From contig NZ_JAJCVJ010000001.1 in the NCBI RefSeq assembly GCF_020567425.1, positions 62,001 through 126,000 of the forward strand: a stretch of 64,000 nucleotides of DNA, written 5' to 3'. The translations under genes were made by a program, and so were the position numbers. The notes beneath the pieces are model-generated. The model was not told the DNA's origin. It made no database searches and saw only the letters and a program-made list of their open reading frames with translations. Source of the DNA: Salinirubrum litoreum (GTDB lineage Archaea > Halobacteriota > Halobacteria > Halobacteriales > Haloferacaceae). Numbering within the stretch: the stretch's first letter is position 1; each line of letters opens with the position of its first letter. Positions 8,404-16,652 of this stretch are shown here, in pieces.

Positions 8404-8457
8404 ATGTGGTATCACCCGACAGCGACCCGACGTGCGGGACGGGTGGCCGGGAGATGA
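8404..8457 (+). CDS. Possible 17-codon upstream ORF coupled to the carrier gene
   Basis: An ATG at 8404 opens a 17-residue frame beginning MWYHPTAT and rich in Arg. Its TGA overlaps the carrier ATG as ATGA (8454-8457), the same geometry as real coupled genes in this window. It starts within a few bases of the predicted transcript start, so it could be translated leaderlessly and deliver ribosomes to the carrier start. Chance occurrence cannot be excluded. Confidence 0.3.
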   Translation: MWYHPTATRRAGRVAGR

Positions 8458-10292
8458 CCGACGACCCGGACGGAGCCCCCGGCGACGCGCTCGAGGAGGC
8501 ACCTGACGACGCCTCAGACGAGGCTCCCGGCGTCGACCCGTCGTCGGCCGCCGACCGGACCGAGGCGGCGCCCACCGGCGGGGACGACGTCTACGCGTCC
8601 GACGTCGAGGGGCGGCAGTATCGCGGCACCTGGTATCTGCCGCTCGACTACGAGTCACTCGACGAGGCGCCGGAATCGGACGAGTACCCCGACCGGGGTG
8701 ACGGGGGTGCGTTCCGCCTCGCGGACCTGCCGCGCGTGCCGAAAGTGAGCCACGTCGTCGGCCCCTCCGCCATCATGCTCGGCGCGTCGCTCGGGAGCGG
8801 CGAGACGCTCTTCTGGCCCGCGCTCACCGCGCAGTACGGCTGGGGCGTCTACTGGGCGTTCCTCGTCGGCGTCCTCACGCAGTTCGTCGTCAACACGGAA
8901 CTCCAGCGGTGGACGCTCGCCACCGGCGAGAGCGTCTTCCGCGCGTTCGCGCGCCTCCACGACGGGTGGCCGTGGCTCTTCCTCGTCGGCGGTCTCCTGA
9001 GCCTCGGCTGGCCGGGGTGGGCCGCCGGGGCCGCGCAGGTGGCGACGACCGTCCTCGGTCTCCAGGGTCCGGTGGCGGTCGCCGGCGTCGCGGTCGCGCC
9101 GTGGAAACTGCTCGCGGTGGCGCTGATGGTCGTCGTCTGGCTCTCGTATCAGGTCTCCTCGGTGATGTACAACGTCGTCGAGGCGTTCCAGATCGGCCTG
9201 CTGTTCGTCGCGGTGCTCGGGGCGCTGGCGCTGGCGTTCGTCACCGGGTCGGTGACCGAGTTGGCGAACCTCGACGCCGTCGTCTCCGAGTTCGGCCGCC
9301 TCCCGCCGGGTATCGACATCGCGCTGTTCCTCGGCGGCCTCGCGTTCGCGGGCGCGGGCGGCTACCTCAACCTCTCCCAGTCGCTGTGGATGCGCGAGAA
9401 GGGCTACGGGATGGGCAACTACCAGGGGCGGGTCCGGAACCCGCTCCGCGGCGACGAGCCCGAACCCATCCAGCGCGACGGCTTCACGTTCCGGCCGACG
9501 GAGACGAACCTCGAGCGGTGGCGCGGCTGGTGGCGGGTCGTCCAGCTCGAACACCTGCTCACGTTCGTCGTGGGCCTGTTAGTCGGCGCGACCCTGCTGA
9601 TGACCGTCGCGGCGAGGTACACGTCCGGGTCGCAGACCGACGCCATCCGGATGTGGCTGTTCGACGTGGCCCCGCAACTCGGCGCGGTCGGCGGGGCGCT
9701 TGTGGTGCTCGTGCTCTTCGTGGCGCTGTTCACTACCGAGTACGCCATCGTCGAGTCGTTCGTCCGCAACAGCGCCGACGCCGTCTTCGAGGCGTACGGC
9801 CGCGAGGCGGGCTGGGACCTCTCGACGGTGTTCTGGCGGCTCCTGACGGTGTTCTGTCTGTGGGGCATCGTCATCATCCTCGGGTTCACCGCCCCCTTCG
9901 AGGGACAGGGTCCCTTCTTCTTCCTCGTCGTCGGCGCGGCGCTGTCGGGGCTCATCATGTGGCCCTACACGGCGCTGACGCTGGTGATGAACACCAGCCG
10001 CCTCCCGGAACACCTCCAGCCGGGGTGGCCGCGCGTCGTCGCGATGTGGTGGGCGAGCGGCTTCTACGGCTACTTCAGCGTCCTGCTCGTCGGCCGGACG
10101 CTGGCCGACCTGGGCGTCGCGGGCGCGCTGACGAGCGCTACAGTCCTCGGGAGCGGCCCCGTGGGCTACCTCCTGTGGGCGGCGTTCGTCGTCGTCCAAG
10201 CCTACGCCGTCGCCCGGTCGGTCGGCGCGAAGCGGGCGGCGGCCGACACCGTCCCGACGGCCGCGGCGAGTCGCGGCCCGTTCGACGACTGA
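8454..10292 (+). CDS. Nramp-related membrane transporter lacking canonical metal-binding motifs
   Basis: A 612-residue protein: an acidic, disordered N terminus (1-95) followed by about eleven transmembrane helices. The layout matches the Nramp/APC fold: GPSAIMLGASLGSGETL (103-119) corresponds to TM1 and LAFAGAGGYLNLSQSLW (296-312) to TM6. True Nramp proteins carry DPGN in TM1 and MPH in TM6 as metal ligands. Here these are replaced by SLGSGE and AGGYL, so divalent-metal transport is doubtful and the substrate is unknown. The gene lies between the lactate regulator and the lut genes, which suggests a role in hydroxyacid metabolism or in iron supply for the Fe-S enzymes. The ATG is chosen at an ATGA overlap with a 17-codon ORF. 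Confidence 0.8.
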   Translation: MTDDPDGAPGDALEEAPDDASDEAPGVDPSSAADRTEAAPTGGDDVYASDVEGRQYRGTWYLPLDYESLDEAPESDEYPDRGDGGAFRLADLPRVPKVSHVVGPSAIMLGASLGSGETLFWPALTAQYGWGVYWAFLVGVLTQFVVNTELQRWTLATGESVFRAFARLHDGWPWLFLVGGLLSLGWPGWAAGAAQVATTVLGLQGPVAVAGVAVAPWKLLAVALMVVVWLSYQVSSVMYNVVEAFQIGLLFVAVLGALALAFVTGSVTELANLDAVVSEFGRLPPGIDIALFLGGLAFAGAGGYLNLSQSLWMREKGYGMGNYQGRVRNPLRGDEPEPIQRDGFTFRPTETNLERWRGWWRVVQLEHLLTFVVGLLVGATLLMTVAARYTSGSQTDAIRMWLFDVAPQLGAVGGALVVLVLFVALFTTEYAIVESFVRNSADAVFEAYGREAGWDLSTVFWRLLTVFCLWGIVIILGFTAPFEGQGPFFFLVVGAALSGLIMWPYTALTLVMNTSRLPEHLQPGWPRVVAMWWASGFYGYFSVLLVGRTLADLGVAGALTSATVLGSGPVGYLLWAAFVVVQAYAVARSVGAKRAAADTVPTAAASRGPFDD

Positions 10293-10335
10293 CGGAGCGT
10301 GTTCGACGACTGACGACTGCTTGCGGCGACCAGAA

Positions 10336-10349
10336 CATCATTAATGATG
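10336..10349. promoter_or_regulatory. Perfect 14-base palindrome over the lutC TATA box
   Basis: CATCATTAATGATG is fully self-complementary. Its centre TTAATGA sits 25-31 bases before the lutC ATG at 10368, where the TATA box of a leaderless transcript is expected. A protein bound here would exclude TBP, so it is a likely repressor site. It does not resemble the CACGTG elements by lctP, implying a different regulator. Confidence 0.55.
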
Positions 10350-10367
10350 CTTTCGCTAGGGACGAGT

Positions 10368-10895
10368 ATGACCAGTGGCACGGTTGCGACCTTCGAGGAG
10401 TCGCTCGAACGACTGGAGGTGGGCTGGACACACACCGACGCGGCGGGTCTCGCCGGGACGCTCCGGACGGTCTGTGACGATCCGACCGTCGGCACACCGC
10501 TCCCCTGGGCCGACGTGACGCTCCCCGACTGGGTCGAGGACGACCCGACCGCCGACGACGTCCGGGCGGCCGCGACGGGCGTCACGGCCGCCGGCATCGG
10601 CATCGCGGACTACGGCAGCGTCGTCCTCCCGTCGACCGACGACGGCAGCGAACCCGTCTCGCTCTACCCCGAGACGCACGTGCCGGTCCTCCGCCGGTCG
10701 GACCTCGTCGAGGGGATGCCGGAGGCGTTCTCGTGGCTGGCCGAGAACGTCTCTGGCGAGGGCGGGTCGGCCATCGTCGCCACCGGGCCGAGCGCGACCG
10801 CCGACATGGGCGAACTCGTGAAGGGTGCCCACGGACCCAAGGCGGTCCACGTCGTCGTCCTCGACGACGCCGACGAGACGGAGGATCCCCGATGA
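10368..10895 (+). CDS. lutC: LUD-domain protein LutC (L-lactate oxidation)
   Basis: A 175-residue LUD-domain protein (LutC/YkgG family). It ends with the family pattern GGSAIVATGPSATADM and VHVVVL, typical of the LUD core, and has GIADYGSVVLPS in the centre. LutC is one of three parts of the iron-sulfur L-lactate oxidase LutABC described in Bacillus. I start at MTSGT (10368) rather than eight codons upstream because 10368 is correctly spaced from the TATA box within the palindrome, and the earlier ATG lies inside it. The stop overlaps the next start by four bases. Confidence 0.88.
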   Translation: MTSGTVATFEESLERLEVGWTHTDAAGLAGTLRTVCDDPTVGTPLPWADVTLPDWVEDDPTADDVRAAATGVTAAGIGIADYGSVVLPSTDDGSEPVSLYPETHVPVLRRSDLVEGMPEAFSWLAENVSGEGGSAIVATGPSATADMGELVKGAHGPKAVHVVVLDDADETEDPR

Positions 10896-13141
10896 GCACG
10901 TCCCGCGAGGCGAAGGCCGAGCGAATCCGCCACCTGCTGGAGACCGAGGGCGACGCCGTCGGCCAGAACACGCGCGGCTTCAACACCGGTCGCTACGAGT
11001 CAGTCGCCGACCTGGAGGACTACGAGGGACTGAAAGACGAGGCGCGGGCGATCAAGGAGGACGCCATCGACCGCCTGCCGGAACTGATCGACGACCTCAC
11101 CGAGGCTGTCGAGGCGAACGGCGGCACCGTCTACCTCGCCAGCGACGCGGCGGACGCGAACCGCTACGTCCGGGAGGTCTGCGAGTCGAAGGACGCCGAC
11201 CGCGTGGTGAAGTCGAAGTCGATGACCTCGGAGGAACTGGAGGTCAACGACGAACTCCAGTCTGCAGGGATGGACGTGGTCGAGACCGACCTCGGCGAGT
11301 GGGTACTCCAGTTGGCCGACGAGGCCCCCTCCCACATCGTCGCGCCCGCCATCCACAAGTCGCGTGAGGGGATCGCCGAGTTGTTCCGGGAGACGTTCGA
11401 CCCCGAGGACCCGCCGGAGACCGCCGAGGAACTCACGATGTTCGCCCGCGAGCGACTGGGCGAGTTGATCGCCGACGCCGACGTGGGGATGACCGGGGCG
11501 AACTTCCTCACGGCCGACACCGGGACGATGGCGCTGGTGACGAGCGAGGGGAACGCTCGCAAGTCGGCGCTGGTACCGGACACCCACGTCGCGGTGGCCG
11601 GCGTCGAGAAGGTGATCCCCTCGGTCGAGGACCTCCAGCCGTTCGTGGAACTCATCGGTCGCTCCGGCACCGGTCAGGACATCACCTCCTACGTCTCGCT
11701 GTTGACGCCTCCCGTTAACTCCCCGACCGTCGACTTCGGCGACGACACCCCACTCGCAGACGCCGGCAGCGACGACCGGGAGTTCCACCTCGTCCTCGTG
11801 GACAACGGCCGGATGACGATGCGCGAGGACGACCAGTTGAAAGAGACGCTGTACTGCATCCGGTGTTCGGCGTGTGCGAACTCCTGTGGCAACTTCCAGA
11901 GCGTCGGCGGCCACGCCTTCGGCGGGGAGACGTACTCCGGCGGCATCGCCACCGGGTGGGAGGCCGGTATCGAGGGCGAGGCGGTCGCGGCGGAGTTCAA
12001 CGACCTCTGTACCGGCTGTTCCCGCTGTGTCGACGCCTGTCCGGTGAAGATCGACATCCCGTGGATCAACACGGTCGTCCGCGACCGGATCAACCGGGGC
12101 GAGAGCGGCGAGTTCGACTGGCTGGTCGAGGGACTCACCCCGGACGCGGAACCGGGTGGCGTGGACCTCCAGAAGCGGTTCTTCGGGAACTTCGCGACCC
12201 TCGCGAAACTCGGCAGTGCCACCGCCCCCCTCTCGAACCGGCTCGCCGACCTCGGGCCGGTTCGTTCCCTCTTGGACCGCACGCTCGGCATCGACGAGCG
12301 CCGCGACCTCCCCGAGTTCCAGCGCGAGACGCTGGTCGACTGGTTCCGCGCCCGTGGGGGGTCCCACGTCCCGCGCCACGAGGCCGACCGCGAGGCACTC
12401 CTCTACCCCGACACGTACACGAACCACATCGACACCAGTCGCGGGAAGGCGGCGGTCCGGACGCTCGAAGCACTCGGCGTCCACGTCACGGTGCCGTCGG
12501 TCCCGGCGAGCGGCCGCGCGCCACTCTCACAGGGGATGGTCGCGACCGCCGAGGAACGGGCCCACGAGGTGTTCTCGGCGCTCGCGGAACCGCTCGACGA
12601 GGGGCGGGACGTGGTCGTGGTCGAACCGTCGGCGCTGGCGATGTTCCACCGGGAGTACGAACAGTTCCTCGCGCCGGCCAGTTTCGAGCGCCTGCGCGAC
12701 AACTCCTACGAGGTGCTGGAGTACGTCTTCGGCCTGCTGTCGAACGGGGCGGAGGTCGACCAGCTGGCGGGCCCCTCGACCGATCGGACGAGTGCGGTCG
12801 CCGACGGCGGCGCGAGCACCGACCGTCTCGCGTACCACGCCCACTGCCAGCAGCGTACGCTCGGGCTCGCCGAACACACCGTCGCGGTGCTGGAGGCGGT
12901 CGGCTACGACGTGCGCACCTCCGAGACCGAGTGCTGCGGGATGGCCGGCAGCTTCGGCTACAAGTCGGAGTACTACGACCTTTCGATGGACGTGGGCGAA
13001 CCGCTCCGCGAACAGTTCGGCGACGAGGACGGGCGCGACCGGCGGGTCGTCGCGTCCGGCACCTCCTGTCTCGAACAACTCGACGCGCTCCTCTCGCGGG
13101 ACGCGACCCACCCGGTAGAACTGCTCGTGCCGGACGGCTGA
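10892..13141 (+). CDS. LutB-LutA fusion: LUD / 4Fe-4S / CCG-domain L-lactate dehydrogenase subunit
   Basis: 749 residues joining what Bacillus encodes as two proteins. A LUD domain (about 60-300) is followed by two Cys clusters, CIRCSACANSC (322-332) and CTGCSRCVDACP (373-384), as in LutB. The C-terminal half (about 440-749) is a GlpC/LutA-like region with HAHCQQ and CCGMAGSFGYKSEYY. With LutC it should oxidise L-lactate to pyruvate with electrons leaving through the Fe-S clusters. The ATG overlaps the lutC stop (ATGA) and has GGAGG seven bases upstream. The C-terminal half resembles that of the dehydrogenase at 2446-5535, including YTN, GKAAVR and DVVVVEPS motifs. Confidence 0.88.
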   Translation: MSTSREAKAERIRHLLETEGDAVGQNTRGFNTGRYESVADLEDYEGLKDEARAIKEDAIDRLPELIDDLTEAVEANGGTVYLASDAADANRYVREVCESKDADRVVKSKSMTSEELEVNDELQSAGMDVVETDLGEWVLQLADEAPSHIVAPAIHKSREGIAELFRETFDPEDPPETAEELTMFARERLGELIADADVGMTGANFLTADTGTMALVTSEGNARKSALVPDTHVAVAGVEKVIPSVEDLQPFVELIGRSGTGQDITSYVSLLTPPVNSPTVDFGDDTPLADAGSDDREFHLVLVDNGRMTMREDDQLKETLYCIRCSACANSCGNFQSVGGHAFGGETYSGGIATGWEAGIEGEAVAAEFNDLCTGCSRCVDACPVKIDIPWINTVVRDRINRGESGEFDWLVEGLTPDAEPGGVDLQKRFFGNFATLAKLGSATAPLSNRLADLGPVRSLLDRTLGIDERRDLPEFQRETLVDWFRARGGSHVPRHEADREALLYPDTYTNHIDTSRGKAAVRTLEALGVHVTVPSVPASGRAPLSQGMVATAEERAHEVFSALAEPLDEGRDVVVVEPSALAMFHREYEQFLAPASFERLRDNSYEVLEYVFGLLSNGAEVDQLAGPSTDRTSAVADGGASTDRLAYHAHCQQRTLGLAEHTVAVLEAVGYDVRTSETECCGMAGSFGYKSEYYDLSMDVGEPLREQFGDEDGRDRRVVASGTSCLEQLDALLSRDATHPVELLVPDG

Positions 13142-13243
13142 CGGGGCGGCGCGGACCACCCTCCCGCCGTCCGTCAGACGCCCGTCAGCCGCGAGTTCCG
13201 CGTCCTACGAACGCTTAAGGGGCGGGGCGTCTTGGCACACGCT

Positions 13244-13537
13244 ATGGACGGTACGCCACAGGAGATCACGACCCTCGTCGGGCGGGAGGTCTACTCGAAC
13301 AACGGCGTCTTCGTCGGCGAGGTCGAAGACGTTCGACTGGACCTCCAGCAGGAAGTCGTCACGGGGTTGGCAGTCGGACAGTTGAACCAGGAGTTGTTCG
13401 CGGGTCGCATCGAACGCGGGAAAGGCGTCATGATCCCCTACCGCTGGATTCGCGCGGTCGGCGACGTGATCCTCGTCAACGACGTCATCGAACGACTCGA
13501 AGGGACGAACGACGAGGAAGAAGAAGCGGTCGTCTGA
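13244..13537 (+). CDS. cdpB1: PRC-barrel domain protein, probable CdpB-type cell-division protein
   Basis: A 97-residue protein that is almost entirely one PRC barrel: ITTLVGREVYSNNGVFVG, EDVRLDL, VVTGLAVG and VMIPYRWIRAVGDVILVND. Haloarchaeal CdpB1 and CdpB2 are PRC-barrel proteins of this size that link CdpA and SepF in the FtsZ-based division machinery. As I recall, cdpB1 of Haloferax volcanii sits next to lactate genes as here, which supports B1 over B2; that synteny is from memory. The acidic tail (EEEEAVV) is typical. I choose MDG at 13244, about 28 bases after CTTAAG, rather than the ATG four codons earlier. Confidence 0.72.
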   Translation: MDGTPQEITTLVGREVYSNNGVFVGEVEDVRLDLQQEVVTGLAVGQLNQELFAGRIERGKGVMIPYRWIRAVGDVILVNDVIERLEGTNDEEEEAVV

Positions 13538-13570
13538 CGCGTCGGCCGACTCCCCGATGCGACTGGCTCG

Positions 13571-15031
13571 TCAGTTCCCGTTTCCGCTCTCGCTACTGCC
13601 GCCTTCCACACCCATCGCCTGAAACAGCTTTCGACGAACCGCTTCTTCGGTCAACTGCAGGAGGGTGTCCCGGTTGCCGTTGCCGGAGTCGAGGCCCGTG
13701 AACAGGCCGAGTGGAATCTCGACGTTTCCCTGCTCGGAGTGACCGGCGGCGTCGCCGATGCCGCCGAAGGCGTCCTGGAGCACGTTGCCGATGTTGATGC
13801 GGATGTCCTTCGACTGGGCCGCGAGGTAGATCGTATCGTCGGCGATGCCGAAGACGGCCGTCGTCGTGATCCCCTCCAGGTTCAGGAGATGCTGGGCGGC
13901 CTGTGTCAGCGCGTCCCGGTCCCGGATGAACCCGGCGTTCGAGACGAGGTGACTGCCCTGCACCTCGCGGTTCGTGATCGCCTCCGCCAGCACGTCGAGC
14001 GTCTCGGGCGACATCGACGGCGACTCGACCTGTTCCAAGGTGTCGTGGTTGGCGAAAGGGTAGAGATACGCGGCCGCAGTCAGGTCGGCCGGCGTCGTGT
14101 CGCGTTTGAAGTCCAGCGTCTCCGCGCGGATCCCGTACAACAGGGCGGTGGCGACCGTCTCGCTGGGGCTGAGATCGAACTCCTGGATGTACTTCGTCAG
14201 GATAGTCGAACTCGAGGAGACGTTCGGTCGGACGTCGACGAAGGCGGCCTCGACGCCCTCCTCGGGTTCGTAGTGGTCGATGAAGATGTCGACGTCCATG
14301 TCGAGGTCGATGTCGCCGGACTTCATCTGGTCGACCAGTGCGACCGCGCCGTACTCGTCCAGCGGGGGTGCGTCGGCCCGCGCGGTCAGGTCGATCCCCA
14401 GCAGGTTGACGAACGCGCGGTTCTCCTGGTGGCCGATCTCCCCGTCGTAGACGATGTCGGCCTCCAGTCCGTACTCCATCGCGATCTCGCGCAGGGCGAT
14501 CGCACTGGCGATGGAGTCGGGGTCGGGGTTGTCGTGTGTGAGAATCGCCAGCGTCTCGTCGGTCGACTCGAGCAAGTCGGCGAGTTGGCGGGCCTTGTAC
14601 TCCAGTTCGCCGGACTCCAGCGACCGGAGCGCCGAGTCGGCGATGACCTCCGAGGGCGTGATGACCACGTCGGCACCGAGGTCGACGAGTTCGTCCTCGG
14701 ACACCGGGTCGGAGGCGCGGACGACCACGAACTGGTCGCCCCCGCGTTCCCGGATCGCAGACACGGCGGCTTTGTTGGCTCCCACGTCCGACGAGAGGAT
14801 CAGGATCACGTCGCGGTCCTCGACGACCTCTGCGACGGACGGTTCGCGGATGTCGGTGGTCTGTGCGTTCAGGTCCTGGTCCCGGAGTGCCTCGACCCGG
14901 CTCTCGTCTTTGTCGAGTATCAGTACGTCCTTCCCCTCGTCTGCCAACTCCTCGGCGACAGCGTGGCCCACGCTCCCACACCCCAAGATAGCGTACGTGG
15001 ACATCGAGGAGATCGTGACCCCAGTACTCAT
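13571..15031 (-). CDS. TrkA-N (Rossmann) plus DHH/DHHA1 phosphoesterase-like protein
   Basis: 486 residues. An N-terminal NAD-binding domain (about 11-130) begins MSTYAILGCGSVGHAVAEE with the G-x-G-x-x-G loop at 17-22. A DHH phosphoesterase domain follows, with HDNPDPDS (166-173) and a DHYEPEEG motif, then a DHHA1 domain containing GGIGDAAGHSEQGN. DHH proteins hydrolyse phosphodiesters such as cyclic dinucleotides or nanoRNA; the TrkA-N part may sense NAD or a nucleotide, as in potassium-channel regulators. A signalling phosphodiesterase is likely but inferred. The start at 15031 (MSTGV) could instead be the ATG at 15004. It is convergent with the PRC-barrel gene. Confidence 0.82.
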   Translation of the reverse strand: MSTGVTISSMSTYAILGCGSVGHAVAEELADEGKDVLILDKDESRVEALRDQDLNAQTTDIREPSVAEVVEDRDVILILSSDVGANKAAVSAIRERGGDQFVVVRASDPVSEDELVDLGADVVITPSEVIADSALRSLESGELEYKARQLADLLESTDETLAILTHDNPDPDSIASAIALREIAMEYGLEADIVYDGEIGHQENRAFVNLLGIDLTARADAPPLDEYGAVALVDQMKSGDIDLDMDVDIFIDHYEPEEGVEAAFVDVRPNVSSSSTILTKYIQEFDLSPSETVATALLYGIRAETLDFKRDTTPADLTAAAYLYPFANHDTLEQVESPSMSPETLDVLAEAITNREVQGSHLVSNAGFIRDRDALTQAAQHLLNLEGITTTAVFGIADDTIYLAAQSKDIRINIGNVLQDAFGGIGDAAGHSEQGNVEIPLGLFTGLDSGNGNRDTLLQLTEEAVRRKLFQAMGVEGGSSESGNGN

Positions 15032-15131
15032 CGTGTCCAGTCTACCGGCGGACGACACTTAACAGCCACCATTCGCCCAATCGCCGGTGACGGGCCCAGA
15101 CTGGCGCTGTCCGGCGGTTCCGTCGGCGACC

Positions 15132-16310
15132 CTACCGCCTCCGGAACAGCGACAGGAGGACGACCGCGTACCACGCGGCACCCGCGAGTGCGAGGAGACG
15201 GCCGGCGACGACGACAGTCCCGAGACCTGCCGCGAGGCCGACCACCTCGACGCCGAGTCCGCCGGCCAGCAGACCGAGTATCGCCGCCGCACCCCGGTCG
15301 GACGACCCCGGCACGCTCCCGACCGCCGGCGGGTAGAACTGGAAGGTGAGGCCGACGACGGTCAGGCCGAGGAAGCCCAGCAGGTTCAGCCGTCGGTGGA
15401 CGACGACGAGGGCCGGGTCGACGCCACCGACTGCGAACCACGCGCCCACCCCGACCGCGACGGCCCCCGCGAGCACACCGAACAGCGGGCCACGGAGCGC
15501 CACGCGCCGCCGGTCGCTCCGGACGTACCAGGCCAGATAGCTCGCCGCGAACGCGAGTATCGCCGTCGCCTCGACTGCGGCACCGACCTGGAACCACGGG
15601 CCGGCGGGGAGCGTCACGGCGAGCAACACGGGACCGACCGCTCCGGCCGGAAGCGCGACGAACAGCGGCGGTCGCCACGGACGGACGACGAGAAACCGAG
15701 GGAGGAGCCGTGAGCCGACCGCGAGGACCAACAGCCCCGCGCCGCCGGCCGCCAGCAGGTGGCTCGCGCGGGGCGGGTAGCCGTCGACGACGGGCGGGAG
15801 CGGCGTCGCCCCCGCGAAGAGGGCGTAGCTCCCCACGAATAGGTACAGGAGCGCGACGGGGACGAAGGCGTCCGCGTAGCGGTCCAGTGGCCGCCGGTCG
15901 GCGTTCGACTCGCTCGTCCCGGTCTCCCGGCCGGAGAGGTTGTCCCGGACGGTCCACGCGAGCGTCCCGACCGCGACCGTCACGCCGAGTGTCCAGCAGG
16001 CCGCCCCGAGTGTGCCGACGACCGGCGGACTCCCCGGGAACCCGGCGACCGCGACGCCAGCCGCGCCGACCGCCGTCAGCGGGAGGGAGAGAGCCGGCGC
16101 ACGCGGGAACGCGAGGTCGCGGGCGAAGTACGACGGGACGAGCGCGAACGCCTTCCCGAGGGCGACGTGCAGCACGAAGCCGAGCAGTCCGAGGGCGACG
16201 GGCGTGGCTCGCGGGGCACCGAGCAGGACGGCCGTCTGCCACACCGGCAGTGCTACGACGCCGACCGCGACGGTGCGTCGTGCCCACCGACTCGTGGTCG
16301 CCTGTGCCAT
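15132..16310 (-). CDS. Polytopic membrane protein, heme-copper-oxidase/NnrS-like appearance
   Basis: A 392-residue protein with about twelve hydrophobic helices and very short loops. Histidines recur at helix starts (LLGFVLHVALGKAF, ASHLLAAGG, VVVHRRLNLLGFLG), and one helix ends TFQFYPPAVG, a pattern seen in NnrS-like and cbb3-related membrane proteins that bind heme or copper. I cannot assign a function beyond that. The start is the ATG at 16310 (MAQATTS); the frame is open 28 codons upstream but that part is Arg/Pro-rich and looks non-coding. Divergent from tRNA-Lys. Confidence 0.7.
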   Translation of the reverse strand: MAQATTSRWARRTVAVGVVALPVWQTAVLLGAPRATPVALGLLGFVLHVALGKAFALVPSYFARDLAFPRAPALSLPLTAVGAAGVAVAGFPGSPPVVGTLGAACWTLGVTVAVGTLAWTVRDNLSGRETGTSESNADRRPLDRYADAFVPVALLYLFVGSYALFAGATPLPPVVDGYPPRASHLLAAGGAGLLVLAVGSRLLPRFLVVRPWRPPLFVALPAGAVGPVLLAVTLPAGPWFQVGAAVEATAILAFAASYLAWYVRSDRRRVALRGPLFGVLAGAVAVGVGAWFAVGGVDPALVVVHRRLNLLGFLGLTVVGLTFQFYPPAVGSVPGSSDRGAAAILGLLAGGLGVEVVGLAAGLGTVVVAGRLLALAGAAWYAVVLLSLFRRR

Positions 16311-16451
16311 CGTTCCGAGTCGCACGCGTCGCGCCAAGAAACTCCGGCCGAACCGATTCGGTCCGGGAGTCGCCGCCGGGCGTGACCGACACACACGCCG
16401 CCGGCGAAGGGAAACGCCTTTTACCGTACCGCAGATACTGTTGGATGCGTT

Positions 16452-16525
16452 GGGCCGGTAGCTCAGTTAGGGAGAGCGTCTGACTCTTAATCAGACGGTC
16501 GGGGGTTCAACTCCCTCCCGGCCCG
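16452..16525 (+). tRNA. tRNA-Lys(CTT)
   Basis: A 74-base cloverleaf. Acceptor GGGCCGG (16452-16458) pairs with CCGGCCC (16518-16524), discriminator G at 16525. D stem GCTC/GAGC, anticodon stem TCTGA/TCAGA with loop CTCTTAA and anticodon CTT at 16486-16488, T loop TTCAACT. No intron; CCA is not encoded. A nine-base-pair hairpin follows 20 bases downstream. Confidence 0.97.
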
Positions 16526-16544
16526 CTTCTGCGAGACTCGACAC

Positions 16545-16567
16545 GACGAGTACCTCGTGTACTCGTC
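16545..16567. other. Hairpin downstream of tRNA-Lys
   Basis: GACGAGTAC (16545-16553) and GTACTCGTC (16559-16567) form a perfect nine-base-pair stem with a five-base loop, 20 bases after the tRNA 3' end. It may help end or process the tRNA transcript; no T-run follows directly. Confidence 0.4.
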
Positions 16568-16652
16568 ACTCGTCGGTCGTTCGTCGCACCGGGTGAGCGA
16601 CGACACGCGCGTCACGCTACGAAGCTAAGTCCTCGGCGCACGTACTCTCTGC

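Noticed and set aside
15032-15062. Further upstream start for the TrkA-N/DHH protein at 15058
   Set aside because: The added residues (MSSAGRLDT) precede a better-spaced start at 15031 and do not look conserved.
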